From positions 21,892-80,867 of the forward strand of contig DCUP01000011.1 in assembly GCA_002327845.1 (NCBI GenBank): a DNA stretch of 58,976 nt, written 5' to 3'. Below are positions 15,733 through 25,692 of the stretch, piece by piece. This stretch comes from Patescibacteria group bacterium UBA2211. GTDB taxonomy: Bacteria; Patescibacteriota; Minisyncoccia; Minisyncoccales; Minisyncoccaceae. The first letter of the stretch is position 1, and each line of letters starts with the position of its first letter. The position numbers and the translations under genes are program-made. The notes beneath the pieces were generated by a model. The model saw only the letters and a program-made list of their open reading frames with translations, was not told the origin of the DNA and did no database searches.

Positions 15733-17973
15733 TTAAAATATTTCTATTTTATTAGGCTTATTAACAGATACTTCTTCAACCTTTGTTTTATTTCCATGTA
15801 TTGGAACTGTAAAACTAAAAGTAGTACCCTTATCTTCTCCTGCACTATAAAAAGACAATTCTCCTCCGTTTCCTTCAACAATCTTTTTAGCAATATATAA
15901 TCCAATTCCTGATCCATTAGGATTCATTTTTAAAGCATTGGCTCCTCTTGAAAACTTTTGAAAAATTTTATTACGATATTCTTCAGATATTCCAGCTCCA
16001 GTATCTTTTATATTTATCTTTAAAAAACTATCGTCTAATTCATAAGAAATAGTAATCTTGCCCTTATGGGTATAATTAACAGCATTATCTAAAAGATTAG
16101 AAATAACATGGGTTATTTTTTGAAAATCACACCAAACTTCAGGAATTACAAAATTAGGCTTTTCAATTTCTAATTTTAATTTCCTTTCTTCAGCATTCTT
16201 TAATTTCCTCTTTTCTTTTACCATGTTTTCTATTAAAGAAGCGATATCAGTTTTCTGTGGTTCCATTTTCATTTTCTCTCCTTCAAGCTTGTAAGCATCC
16301 CAAAAAGCAGAAACCGTGTCAATAATTCTATCTAATCCATTTTCAATAACAGGAAGAGCTTTTTCTGGAGTATAATCCCCATCTTTCATCATTGAAAAAT
16401 AACCTCTCATTATTGATAGCGGAGTATTTAGTTGATGATTAACTACTCTCAAGAAATCAGATTTCATATTAAGCAACTCTTGAAGATATTCATTTTTCGT
16501 TTCAATATCCTTTGTTTGTTCGTCAACCTTATTCTTTAAAGTTTCACCAAATTCTTGAATTTGTTTGTATTGTCTAGCATTTTCTATCGCAATACCAGCT
16601 TGCTTTGATAGAATATCTAACAATCTTAAATCTTCATCAGTATAAGCATCACCAGAAATCTTTGATCCAAGAACAATAATACCAATAAGTTTTTTATTAG
16701 CCATAAGAGGCAAGCATAATGCAGCCTCTATTTTTTCCATATGGTTATAAAGCTTAAGGAAGCTTTTTTTGCTTCTCTCGTCCATTTTACTAGAAAGCAT
16801 TATCAACTCGTCGCCAACTAGTGGTTTTTGATTTTTTGTAAGATACTTAGTTAAAAAATTATCTTGCACTAAAGAAATTCCATTAAATTCGTTAAATCCA
16901 ATAACCTTAGCGACTTGATACTTTATGGGAGATGTTTTCGTATTCACCAATAAAACACCCGCTCTATCCAATTGCATAGTATCTTTAATGGTATTTACTA
17001 TTAATCCGATAATTTTATCTAAATCAATATAATTATTTAATTCATCAACTAATTTATTTATCGTTTCTTGATAATTATATAAAGAAACAAAAAGATATTT
17101 ATTAGCAAAAATTCTTACTCCTCTGTCCACGGTATAGAAAAACCATGCAAACAAAGGAGCTAATATAACACCGAAAGCATACGAAGCACCATTAAAAACT
17201 CCTCCGAAAGTATTATTATAAAAACCAATGCTGGCATAAAAAGCAATATAAGTAAAAACAGCAACCACAAAATAAATGAATATTTTCTGGATAATAATTC
17301 TAATATCCATTAGGCGATATCTAATCATGGCATAGAATAAAATAAATACATACAAAGAAGTAACAACATTACCAAATGGTAATATTTTTATATCATACCA
17401 AAGAAAAAAGTTGGTCGCTCCACCTAAAAACCCGATAATAGTTCCAGTTATTATATATTTTATTTGATATTGTCTAAGATTGTTTGAATGTGAGTAACTT
17501 TTAATTAATTCGATTAGTCCATAGCCTACCAACCCACCGTATGAAATTAAAAGGTATGCAGTATAAAGCCAACCAGCCTTAGGCCAAAAAGCGAATCCCA
17601 TTATCTCTTCTACTCCCTTTATAAATATCGGAGAAAAAGAAAAAGCTAAAAATATTAAAGTTACTGCATAGCCAAACCATAGAATCGCTTTAGATATAAA
17701 TTTTTTAATCTCTAAAAAAGATAAAACCCAATGTAAATAAAACACTGGAATAAATATCGAGCCTATAGAAAGTAATCTTGTATAAAATAAAGCAGTATCA
17801 TGATCAGTTGATATCTGCCATAAAAAATAAAAAATTGACCAAAAGAATACCGCTCCACTTAATAAAATAAATGTATAATTGGTTGTATTCTTACGATTCT
17901 TGAAGAATATCAAAGAACCGAGCGTTAAACTCGTAATGGCATTAATTAAAGCTGCTACGGCATAAAAAGTCAT
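15733..17973 (-). CDS. Hybrid-less sensor histidine kinase with 7TM-type and GAF domains
   Basis: 746 residues. Several membrane helices (about residues 5-290) form a 7TM-type sensor region. A GAF domain (about 310-460) and a short coiled coil follow. The HisKA helix has its phospho-His in VNHQLNTPLS. The HATPase domain carries the N-box LLDNAVNYT, G1 DTGAGI, the F-box and G2 GSGIGLYI. GAGGAG stands just upstream of the ATG. The cognate receiver gene is immediately downstream. The stimulus is unknown. Confidence 0.92.
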   Translation of the reverse strand: MTFYAVAALINAITSLTLGSLIFFKNRKNTTNYTFILLSGAVFFWSIFYFLWQISTDHDTALFYTRLLSIGSIFIPVFYLHWVLSFLEIKKFISKAILWFGYAVTLIFLAFSFSPIFIKGVEEIMGFAFWPKAGWLYTAYLLISYGGLVGYGLIELIKSYSHSNNLRQYQIKYIITGTIIGFLGGATNFFLWYDIKILPFGNVVTSLYVFILFYAMIRYRLMDIRIIIQKIFIYFVVAVFTYIAFYASIGFYNNTFGGVFNGASYAFGVILAPLFAWFFYTVDRGVRIFANKYLFVSLYNYQETINKLVDELNNYIDLDKIIGLIVNTIKDTMQLDRAGVLLVNTKTSPIKYQVAKVIGFNEFNGISLVQDNFLTKYLTKNQKPLVGDELIMLSSKMDERSKKSFLKLYNHMEKIEAALCLPLMANKKLIGIIVLGSKISGDAYTDEDLRLLDILSKQAGIAIENARQYKQIQEFGETLKNKVDEQTKDIETKNEYLQELLNMKSDFLRVVNHQLNTPLSIMRGYFSMMKDGDYTPEKALPVIENGLDRIIDTVSAFWDAYKLEGEKMKMEPQKTDIASLIENMVKEKRKLKNAEERKLKLEIEKPNFVIPEVWCDFQKITHVISNLLDNAVNYTHKGKITISYELDDSFLKINIKDTGAGISEEYRNKIFQKFSRGANALKMNPNGSGIGLYIAKKIVEGNGGELSFYSAGEDKGTTFSFTVPIHGNKTKVEEVSVNKPNKIEIF

Positions 17974-18021
17974 ATCTCCTCAATTTTATAAAATAACACC
18001 TTTACTATTCTTAATTATTAC

Positions 18022-18984
18022 TTATTTTTTAGCAATTAATAATTCATGAACTTTTAATGGCTCATAAATTAATCTATATTTTTCGAAGCCTGATTTTTTA
18101 GCAACATCGCTTAAGTCTTTGGGGGTTCGATAAATCATCGGCCAGTTTATAACCCATTTCAAAAAATGCTGCTCTATATTCGGACAAATATTACAAGTTA
18201 TTAAATAGCCATCTGGCTCCAATATAGATCTAATTTTAGTTAACAAAGAAATCGCTTCTTCTTGACTAATATAATCTAAAAATCCCATCATCTCAACTAT
18301 TTGTGGCTTAAATTTAGCTGATGATTCGATTATGTCGTAAATACTTCCTTTATGCATCTCTATTTGATTTTCTACTCCGTAACATTTAGCTAAACTTTTA
18401 GCCCTTTCAAGAGCATCGCCATCTATGTCTACAAATTTTGCTTTAATAATTTTTTTATTAGCCTTAGCTTCAGCAATAATTTCAATTACTGATTCTGCTG
18501 AGCCGCAAGCTAAAGACACAAGCCTTATTTCTTCACCATTGTCTATTTTTGAAATAGCTTTCCTTAATTCATCTTTAATAAGTTTAAGCCTATTACGAAG
18601 ACCCTGACAATTTAATCCGAACCAATAAAATTCATCAATAGCTCCCCTAAAAGTCCATTTTTGAGCAAAAGGATGATTATATACTATATCCATCGCTCTC
18701 CAAGTTGTTGCATAATCTTTTACTTTTCTGCTTTCTTTTCCTAATCCATCAAAAAAGAAAGAATTTGTTTTCGGTAAACCAAGACCAAATATTTTATAGA
18801 CTCCCTTCTTAATCATCACATAAATCGTAATAAGCCACATAAATGGCAAAGATAAAACATATGGCCATGCACAATTTTCATATTTATCACACCTGACTGG
18901 AAGATTTGGCTTTTCGATAGTTTTTATTTTTGAAACCTTTGGGACGGTTGCAATTTCTACTCTAGTCTGTTTTTTATTGTGCAT
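18022..18984 (-). CDS. SAM-dependent methyltransferase (class I), membrane-tethered
   Basis: 320 residues. A hydrophobic segment (about residues 44-62, VLSLPFMWLITIYVMI) precedes a class I methyltransferase domain with motif I LVSLACGSAESV, an acidic strand end (KFVDID) and a MMGFLDYI segment. The substrate cannot be told; the fold resembles methyltransferases acting on lipids or small acids. It stands alone between the kinase and ftsW. Confidence 0.75.
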   Translation of the reverse strand: MHNKKQTRVEIATVPKVSKIKTIEKPNLPVRCDKYENCAWPYVLSLPFMWLITIYVMIKKGVYKIFGLGLPKTNSFFFDGLGKESRKVKDYATTWRAMDIVYNHPFAQKWTFRGAIDEFYWFGLNCQGLRNRLKLIKDELRKAISKIDNGEEIRLVSLACGSAESVIEIIAEAKANKKIIKAKFVDIDGDALERAKSLAKCYGVENQIEMHKGSIYDIIESSAKFKPQIVEMMGFLDYISQEEAISLLTKIRSILEPDGYLITCNICPNIEQHFLKWVINWPMIYRTPKDLSDVAKKSGFEKYRLIYEPLKVHELLIAKK

Positions 18985-19039
18985 ATATTTTTATATAAAA
19001 TCATTATAACAATTTAGTATTTCTTTGTAAAATAAAAAA

Positions 19040-20128
19040 TTAATTCTTAACGTATTTAGAAATATTTAACAAAACTCCACAAGCTATTAATTCCATTATT
19101 AGGTGAGAACCGCCATAACTAATAAACGGTAAAGGGATTCCTGTTAAAGGAACTACTCCTATCATCGCTCCAATATTAAGTAAGGCTTGGATTATAAACC
19201 ATGATCCAATACCAATAGCCATCAATCTTAAATATTCATCATGAATTTTTTTTCCTATAGAAAAAGAAGCAACGAAAAATGCAAAGAATAAAGCAATCAA
19301 AATAATACAACCAATAAAACCAGCCTCTTCAGCAAAAATAGCAAAAATAGAATCAGAAATTGATTGAGGAACAAAACCAAATTTTTGAACACTTAATCCT
19401 AAACCAGAGCCAGTTATTCCACCAGAACCAACCGAAATTAAGGCCTGGTTAATATGATAACTAGTTCCCAGTGTGTCAGTTTCTGGATGAAGAAAAGACA
19501 TAACCCTTTGCAATCTATACGGTTCAGACATTATTAAGCCAACAAAACTTAAAACTGCAGTAACACCAATTGCTAATGTTTGTTTGATTGGAGTTTTAGA
19601 GCAAAAAAACATTATCATCATTGTAGAAAAAAGAACTATTAAGGTTCCCATATCTTTTTGGAGAAACAAAGCTCCACAAACTAAAATCAAGAGAATAATA
19701 AAAGCAGAAAACTTATTTCTTGCCTTCTCACCATTCAATATAACGGCCAAATAGACTATACAGGCTAGTTTCATTATTTCTGATGGCTGAATGCTCGTAA
19801 AACCCAAATTAAGCCATCTAGTGGCACCTAATTGGGTCGTACTCAATCCTGGAATAAAAACTAAAAGCATTAAGATGAATGAAGCGATAAAAAAAAGGAA
19901 ACTCCATTTCTTAATTCCGTGCAGGGGAATTTTGAAAGCAATAAAAGCCAAAATTAAACCTGGTAATAATCCCCAAAGTAATTGATGAAATAAATAAAAA
20001 TTAGGATCATTAGTTAACTTTAAAGATAAAGGAGTTGAAGATGTGGCTAAAGCTAAAACTCCCATTACAATTAAAAGGACCATTATCACTAAAAGACTTA
20101 AGTCGAATTTCTTTTTTTCTTTTATCAT
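19040..20128 (-). CDS. ftsW: SEDS-family peptidoglycan glycosyltransferase FtsW
   Basis: A polytopic membrane protein of 362 residues that polymerises lipid II at the septum. SEDS motifs are visible: QPSEIMKLA, GSGGITGSGLG, AEEAGFIG and the C-terminal TGIPLPFISYGGSHL. The start overlaps the murD stop by 4 nt (ATGA). RodA is the alternative; the position directly after murD favours FtsW. Confidence 0.88.
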   Translation of the reverse strand: MIKEKKKFDLSLLVIMVLLIVMGVLALATSSTPLSLKLTNDPNFYLFHQLLWGLLPGLILAFIAFKIPLHGIKKWSFLFFIASFILMLLVFIPGLSTTQLGATRWLNLGFTSIQPSEIMKLACIVYLAVILNGEKARNKFSAFIILLILVCGALFLQKDMGTLIVLFSTMMIMFFCSKTPIKQTLAIGVTAVLSFVGLIMSEPYRLQRVMSFLHPETDTLGTSYHINQALISVGSGGITGSGLGLSVQKFGFVPQSISDSIFAIFAEEAGFIGCIILIALFFAFFVASFSIGKKIHDEYLRLMAIGIGSWFIIQALLNIGAMIGVVPLTGIPLPFISYGGSHLIMELIACGVLLNISKYVKN

Positions 20129-21435
20129 TTAAAGTCTTTAATGTATTTCTTAAATAAATCTCCTCTTTCTTTATAGTCCTTAAATATTCCAAAACTAGGC
20201 GAGGCTGGAGACAAAAGACATATTTTATTCTTAGATGTTACCTGAAAACATTTATTAACTATGTCTTTCATATTATCAAAACTGTAATGTCTTATTCTTC
20301 CTTTTTTTCTTTCAATTTCTTTTAAAATCTTCTCTCCTGAGACAGGAAGTAAAATCAAATTTTTAACATTGCTTTTAATAATTCTATCAGCTAATTTATC
20401 AAACTTAATTCCCCTATCAAATCCTCCAACAATTAAGGTTTCGACATCATATCCTAAAGAATCTAAAGCAAAAATAGTTGCTTCGGGAATCGTAGCAATT
20501 GAATCGTCGTAAAATCTAATTCCTTTTTTTTCACAAACAAATTCCAATCTATGTTCTGGTCTTTTGAATTTCTTAAAGGCTTTAACGATTTTTTCTTCCT
20601 TAATTTCCATTATCTTAGCTACATTTAAAACCGCTATCAAATTATCAATATGAGTAATTTCTAAAAATCCCTGATTATCTTTTAAGAATTTAGAAAAATC
20701 AATTGAGTTAATTTCAATCTTTTTAGATTTAGCTTTTATAGATAAATCTTTTATCTCTTTAATTTTAGAATTAAAAATGAAGTAATCATTTTTTTTCTGA
20801 TATTTAACAATATTTGCTTTTGCCAAAAAGTATTCCTTAAGATTCTTGTAATAATCCAAGTGTTCAGGATAAATATTCAAAAATACTGCTATATGAGGAC
20901 TTATTTCTAAATTCTGTAATTGATGAGATGATAATTCGTATACAAAAATATCATCTTTTTTAGCACTCAAAAGAAATGATAATGATGGAGTTTCAATATT
21001 TCCCACTAGATAAGCTTTAAGTCCTGCCTCTTTTAAAACTGAATATATCAAAGAAGAGGTAGTGCTCTTACCTTTAGTTCCTGTTATTCCAATAATCGTC
21101 CCCGGACAATTATCAAAAAACAATTCAGTCTGTCCTGTTACTTTGGTTTTTTTACTTAGATATTTCTTAATACTAGATAAAGATATTCCTGGTGATTTTA
21201 AAATAATATCAAAACCTTTAATAATTTTTAAATAATCCTCTCCTAAAAATAATTCAACATTTTTATCATTCAATAATTTCCTGGTTTTCAAATCCATTTC
21301 TTCAAGATTTTTCTTGTCGGCGATGAATAATTTCTTTTTAGGAAACTTTTTCCTTAGAAAAACAAAAGAATCGGCACCTTCCCTGCCTATTCCTAAAATT
21401 AAAACCTTTTTCTTTTCTAAAGAGTTAATTTTCAT
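20125..21435 (-). CDS. murD: UDP-MurNAc-L-alanine:glutamate ligase (MurD type)
   Basis: 436 residues. An N-terminal Rossmann domain (VLILGIGREG), then a P-loop GITGTKGKST and the Mur-ligase signatures YELSSHQL, NIYPEHLDYY and RPEHRLE. MurD normally adds D-glutamate. Because murL lies next to it, I infer that this protein may act like MurD2 and add L-glutamate, which MurL then epimerises. Residue-level proof is not available by eye. Overlaps ftsW. Confidence 0.92.
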   Translation of the reverse strand: MKINSLEKKKVLILGIGREGADSFVFLRKKFPKKKLFIADKKNLEEMDLKTRKLLNDKNVELFLGEDYLKIIKGFDIILKSPGISLSSIKKYLSKKTKVTGQTELFFDNCPGTIIGITGTKGKSTTSSLIYSVLKEAGLKAYLVGNIETPSLSFLLSAKKDDIFVYELSSHQLQNLEISPHIAVFLNIYPEHLDYYKNLKEYFLAKANIVKYQKKNDYFIFNSKIKEIKDLSIKAKSKKIEINSIDFSKFLKDNQGFLEITHIDNLIAVLNVAKIMEIKEEKIVKAFKKFKRPEHRLEFVCEKKGIRFYDDSIATIPEATIFALDSLGYDVETLIVGGFDRGIKFDKLADRIIKSNVKNLILLPVSGEKILKEIERKKGRIRHYSFDNMKDIVNKCFQVTSKNKICLLSPASPSFGIFKDYKERGDLFKKYIKDFK

Positions 21436-21462
21436 TAGATATAATTTAACATATTTAAAGTA

Positions 21463-21502
21463 TAAAAAAAAGACCTATTGTTTTAATTCGTCTGGTCTTT
21501 AA
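21463..21502 (-). terminator. Terminator of the hydrolase cassette
   Basis: Minus-strand stem AAAGACC / GGTCTTT with an 18-nt loop and a run of eight T residues. The stem begins in the stop codon of the hydrolase. Confidence 0.8.
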
Positions 21503-22215
21503 ACGAATACGGTGCGGTTACCCATCATTTTCCTAATAATAAGGACGATAACTGGAACAGCCGTCTTATTAAGCTCATCAAGATCTTTTTTGGATAAACA
21601 TTGAACGCTCTCCCCATCGAATTTAAAGAGATGATGATTGCATTGGACAATATAGCCAATGCCATGCGGATTACTTGAAGAACTCTCAACTCTGGTATCT
21701 TTTGATCCAGAGACATAAGAGCAGTCTCCGGGAATCCTGTCCTTGTTCAACTTTTCAAGAAAAGAGCTTCCTTTAAGCAACTGGTAGAAAACAGGGACAT
21801 TGCAAATATATTTACTTGCTAAGACCCAATATATCGGGGTAATAATTATACCCAGACTTCCACCAAACGATTTATAGGAAATTCCTTTATTGGGAGTTCC
21901 CACTAAAATCATATTGCTTGATGGGAAGAGTCCTTTCTGGCAAAGATACCTTGCGATAATTCCTCCAAGAGAGTGTCCAATAACCACAATCATGGCTTTT
22001 GGATTCTCTTCTTTGATCTGCTTAATGACTTTTTCCGCTCTTACCGCATATTCTTCAACAGTTAGGTGTGACCGGAAATAGGTCCATTCTGCCGGAGCAT
22101 CAAGGTAATCAACAACGGTTACCCTTACTCCAGAGATGTTCTCAAGTACTTCTTTTAAGAGAGCCTTTTTCCTGGCTCCGCTTTCCCTCCATCCCTGAAG
22201 GAAAATAACTTCCAT
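21499..22215 (-). CDS. Alpha/beta hydrolase, accessory cassette
   Basis: 238 residues from the ATG at 22215 (MEVIFLQGWRESG). The nucleophile elbow GHSLGG sits in MIVVIGHSLGGIIARYL, and a late His (in CNHHLFKFDG) is a candidate for the triad. It resembles the RBBP9/YdeN-like serine hydrolases and small lipases; substrate unknown. It sits between murL and murD, with a perfect promoter and its own terminator, and looks richer in G+C. An insertion into the wall operon is likely. A longer TTG start at 22257 lies too close to the -10 box. Confidence 0.82.
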   Translation of the reverse strand: MEVIFLQGWRESGARKKALLKEVLENISGVRVTVVDYLDAPAEWTYFRSHLTVEEYAVRAEKVIKQIKEENPKAMIVVIGHSLGGIIARYLCQKGLFPSSNMILVGTPNKGISYKSFGGSLGIIITPIYWVLASKYICNVPVFYQLLKGSSFLEKLNKDRIPGDCSYVSGSKDTRVESSSSNPHGIGYIVQCNHHLFKFDGESVQCLSKKDLDELNKTAVPVIVLIIRKMMGNRTVFV

Positions 22216-22268
22216 AATGGGTAAACTCAAGATAGCCAACTCCAAAAAGATTTTCAATGTATAATAAT

Positions 22269-22297
22269 ATTATACAATGTTATTGTATAAATGTCAA
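22269..22297 (-). promoter_or_regulatory. Perfect consensus promoter of the hydrolase cassette
   Basis: TTGACA (22292-22297), exactly 17 nt, TATAAT (22269-22274) on the minus strand: a full sigma-70 consensus. The leader to the ATG is about 45 nt. Confidence 0.85.
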
Positions 22298-22313
22298 ATA
22301 CGGTATTCAGAAC

Positions 22314-23657
22314 TTAATCTTTGAAGTAATCTGGAATAAAGTTCTTTTTATTCCAATAGTCCATTACTTCTAAAGACATTGTCTCCCAATCTTTGTGTTT
22401 GGGTAAAATTTCTTTCTCAAAATATTTTAATAGCACAGGTCTTTCTGGAGATTTCTTATAAGCCAAATACAAAGCAACTAATGCCTCTTTTCTTGTTCCT
22501 ACACATTCAAAGGGTTTAACCTCTTTTTCCCCTATTAATTCTTTTAAAATCGGCAATAATTCCTTTTTTGCAAATAGATCTTCATTGAAAATAGAAAGTA
22601 ACTCTTCTTCAGAAAGAAAAGGATAAAGAATCATATAAACAAATAAACATTTAGAACATTCACCACACCACTTCCCCGTTTTCTTTTTTGTTCCTGAATA
22701 TGTTTTCTGTGATTCATTGCAACTCAAAAATATCGGAAAGTAATTCTTCATATATGAAAAGATGCGAGCAATCTGTAATTCATACATTAATCTTAAAATA
22801 CTAAAATATTCTAAACTCTCAACTAGATAATCAGAGTAATATTTTCTGAATTTCTTTTCAAAATCATATGTCTTAGAATACTGATGATTTATTTCTCGTC
22901 CCAACCATTTAACATTTCCCTCATTTGAACTGTCTTCGTTAGAAAAAACAATATACTTTTTATTAAACAAAATAGAAACCAAGACAGTTAAAAAAGATAA
23001 ATAAGCCACGAAAGGAGTGTGTCCGTTTAAATATCCTTGCCTGTTTAATTCTAATAATTTGTCTTCAATCTTTCGCTCACAAATTATCATCTTGCTATAC
23101 CCAGAAGCCTTGAACATTTCTTGAATATTAGAATTGGGATTTAAAGCAAAACAATCAACTTCTTTTTTAAACTTTTTCATTAGCTCCAAAGTTACAGCCG
23201 AATCTTTACCTCCTCCAATCGGAATCAAAATTCCATTCTTAGTTACTTTCCCTTTTTTAGTTAATGGTTTTCCTTCTGAAATAATTTCTACAAAATCAAG
23301 AGCAGTAAAATTAATTTTGTTTTCATAGAAAAATTGGCCCATTCCATTAAGTAAAACATCCTTAAACCAATCAATCTGCTTTTTATCCAACTTGCCAGCC
23401 TTAACAATTATCTTTTTTGAACAAGTTGCTTTCCAATAGGAAAACATTTCAATCATTCCTAAATTGAAAACCAAATTATCTAAAACATGTTTATCAATCT
23501 TCCTTTCGGGAACATCTTTAATAATAACTGACGGATTAAATTCTATTTCTCCATTCTTAAAACAAAAAGAAAGGTGAAAATCTTTTCCCTTTAATTCCCA
23601 AGCATAACTTTCATATACAAACTCTGGATACTTTTTTCTTAATTCTTTAAAGGTCAT
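22314..23657 (-). CDS. murL: UDP-MurNAc-L-Ala-L-Glu epimerase MurL
   Basis: 447 residues from an ATG overlapping the mraY stop (ATGA); a longer frame into mraY is rejected. I recognise the MurL pattern known from Xanthomonas: a PP-loop PIGGGKDS (146-153), NRQGYLNGHTP, VFSNEDSSNEG, REINHQYSKT, a CN segment, the Cys cluster WCGECSKC (C331, C334, C337) and KPFECVG. MurL uses ATP to epimerise the terminal L-Glu of UDP-MurNAc-L-Ala-L-Glu, replacing glutamate racemase. The setting mraY-murL-(hydrolase)-murD-ftsW agrees. Confidence 0.87.
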   Translation of the reverse strand: MTFKELRKKYPEFVYESYAWELKGKDFHLSFCFKNGEIEFNPSVIIKDVPERKIDKHVLDNLVFNLGMIEMFSYWKATCSKKIIVKAGKLDKKQIDWFKDVLLNGMGQFFYENKINFTALDFVEIISEGKPLTKKGKVTKNGILIPIGGGKDSAVTLELMKKFKKEVDCFALNPNSNIQEMFKASGYSKMIICERKIEDKLLELNRQGYLNGHTPFVAYLSFLTVLVSILFNKKYIVFSNEDSSNEGNVKWLGREINHQYSKTYDFEKKFRKYYSDYLVESLEYFSILRLMYELQIARIFSYMKNYFPIFLSCNESQKTYSGTKKKTGKWCGECSKCLFVYMILYPFLSEEELLSIFNEDLFAKKELLPILKELIGEKEVKPFECVGTRKEALVALYLAYKKSPERPVLLKYFEKEILPKHKDWETMSLEVMDYWNKKNFIPDYFKD

Positions 23658-24733
23658 TTTAATAATTGAATTGAAACTCCTAATACTGCACAAACAATAC
23701 TGATAATCCAGAATCTCATCGTAATCTGATAAGGCTTCCAGCCAATTGCTTCCAAATGATGATGAATCGGCGTTGACTGCCAAATCTTCTTTCCTCTAAA
23801 TTTTTTAGAAAGTAATTGAATAATAACTGAACCAGTTTCAAATACTAATACTCCGCAAATAATTGGTAAAACCGCTATTGAATCTGTTAAAAAAGCAATT
23901 GCTGTCATTGTCATAGCTAATCCTAAAATTCCAGTCTCACCCATATAGAATTTAGCTGGAGGAATATTAAACCACAAAAAAGCAAATAAAGTTCCTATAA
24001 TTACCATGCAAAAAGCTGATAAATCAATCAAACCTTCAGAGAATGCAATCACCGCAAAAGCTCCGAAAATAGAACTATAAACCCCACCTGCTAATCCATC
24101 TAATCCATCAACCACCCCAGAAGCCCAAGAAGCTAGGCTGACAATAATATATAAAAGAATAAAATATATTCCGATATGCCAATCAAATCCATGAGGAAAA
24201 TCTCCTAATAATGGAATATGTATAAAATCCCATCCTAGTTTATAATACATCCAAGATCCTCCTACCAAACCAATAATAATTACTAGTAACAACCTTGTAT
24301 TAAATTTAAGTCCTCCGCCAATATATTTTCCTCTTCCATAAACAACAGAAATATCATCAATTAATCCAATTAAAGAGGCCGTAATTAAAGCAAACAAAGG
24401 AATCCATGTTTCCTCACGGGACAAAAAATTAAATTTATCTATCCACCAAATATCAAAAATCTTACCGGCTAAAAAAATAATTCCTAATAATATTAATACC
24501 GTTGCCCAAATAATTATCCCTCCACCACGAGGAGTATTTACTTCTTTTTCTTTGTGAAAAGCTAAAAATACTGAAGCTTCTTGTCCATCAATTGTTTTCT
24601 CTCTTGGTTTCTTTTTCCAAAATTCTATTTTGTATAAAAAAGCAATCAAAAATCCGGCTACGATTACAGCAATAATCGAAGCCATAAAAGCTAGAGACAT
24701 TATTTTTATCGCATTGAAAGTAAATAAAGACAT
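23654..24733 (-). CDS. mraY: Phospho-MurNAc-pentapeptide transferase
   Basis: MraY transfers phospho-MurNAc-pentapeptide to undecaprenyl phosphate, forming lipid I in the membrane. 359 residues with about ten membrane helices. It shows TPRGGGI, DDISVVYGRGKYIGGGLKF, VVDGLDGLAGG, NIPPAKFYMGETG and the PIHHHLEAIGW loop. The length is normal. It starts 3 nt after the dacA-like gene and overlaps murL. Confidence 0.95.
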   Translation of the reverse strand: MSLFTFNAIKIMSLAFMASIIAVIVAGFLIAFLYKIEFWKKKPREKTIDGQEASVFLAFHKEKEVNTPRGGGIIIWATVLILLGIIFLAGKIFDIWWIDKFNFLSREETWIPLFALITASLIGLIDDISVVYGRGKYIGGGLKFNTRLLLVIIIGLVGGSWMYYKLGWDFIHIPLLGDFPHGFDWHIGIYFILLYIIVSLASWASGVVDGLDGLAGGVYSSIFGAFAVIAFSEGLIDLSAFCMVIIGTLFAFLWFNIPPAKFYMGETGILGLAMTMTAIAFLTDSIAVLPIICGVLVFETGSVIIQLLSKKFRGKKIWQSTPIHHHLEAIGWKPYQITMRFWIISIVCAVLGVSIQLLK

Positions 24734-24736
24734 AGT

Positions 24737-25687
24737 TTACCAAATAAATGAAGCATGAAGCCATTCTTCTAGTTTTCTGGCTTCTTTAAATCTATCATCG
24801 GCCCCAGTAATTACATTAATAATGTAACCCGAGTTAATAGATGAATAATTGTTCAATATTAATATAATACACCCGTTGGCCTCTTTTGTATATCCTGTCT
24901 TGCCCCAAAGATATCCTGCGTTTTCTTTTAAAAGAATATTAGTATTTGATAAATTATGAACAACTCCGCTACTGCTAATAATCTTTTTTTCAGATAAAGA
25001 TAATATTTCAGTAATCAAGGGTTGATTCTTAAGAATATGTATCACTAATTTTTCTAAATCACCTACTGTTGAAACGTTAGTTTCTAACAATTCTTTTGCC
25101 GATTCATCAGCAAAAATATCCAGCCCTGTCGGATTATAAAACCTAGTATTTTTCATTTCTAGTTGACTGGCTTTTTTATTCATTCTGTAAACAAATTCTG
25201 CGCGACCCATTTTTTCGGCTAAAGCCTCAGCACCATCATTACTTGATTCAATTAAAGTAACGTATAATAAATCTCTAACTGTTATTTTTTCATTAACCCT
25301 TAATCCTCCCATGGTTCCAATAGTTGAAACAGCCGAAGAGCTAATACTTACCAAATCATCTAGATTATAATTTTCTAAAGAAATAACAGCCGTCATTAAT
25401 TTAGTTAAAGAAGCTATTGGTATCACTTCGCTACTTTTTTTCTCTGCTAAAATAATTTCTTTCTCTTCGTCCAAACTAACAAAGGCTGATAAAAAATTAT
25501 TAGAATTCAAATATAAATCATTAATTTTTTCTTTGCTTAGCGGCCTTAGCAAAGAAACATCTGTTTCTTTTAAGAAAAACGATTCAGACGTTTTGCTTAA
25601 AACATCCTTAGAACAAAAATTAATTATAAAAAATAATAAAAATAGAAAAAAAAGACCCAATAAAAAGAATATATTTTCTCTTTTCAT
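24737..25687 (-). CDS. D-alanyl-D-alanine carboxypeptidase (penicillin-binding, S11)
   Basis: 316 residues with an N-terminal membrane anchor (about 5-24). The serine-acyl enzyme motifs are SLTK (S93-K96), SSN (148-150) and KTG (263-265). S11 enzymes trim the terminal D-Ala of peptidoglycan side chains. The usual C-terminal amphipathic anchor domain is absent; the anchor is N-terminal here. Between aspS and mraY, with 3-5 nt gaps. Confidence 0.92.
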   Translation of the reverse strand: MKRENIFFLLGLFFLFLLFFIINFCSKDVLSKTSESFFLKETDVSLLRPLSKEKINDLYLNSNNFLSAFVSLDEEKEIILAEKKSSEVIPIASLTKLMTAVISLENYNLDDLVSISSSAVSTIGTMGGLRVNEKITVRDLLYVTLIESSNDGAEALAEKMGRAEFVYRMNKKASQLEMKNTRFYNPTGLDIFADESAKELLETNVSTVGDLEKLVIHILKNQPLITEILSLSEKKIISSSGVVHNLSNTNILLKENAGYLWGKTGYTKEANGCIILILNNYSSINSGYIINVITGADDRFKEARKLEEWLHASFIW

Positions 25688-25692
25688 GAACT

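Noticed and set aside
23658..23783. N-terminal extension of MurL by 42 residues
   Set aside because: It lies inside mraY in another frame; the ATG at 23657 overlaps the mraY stop by ATGA and gives the family's usual start.
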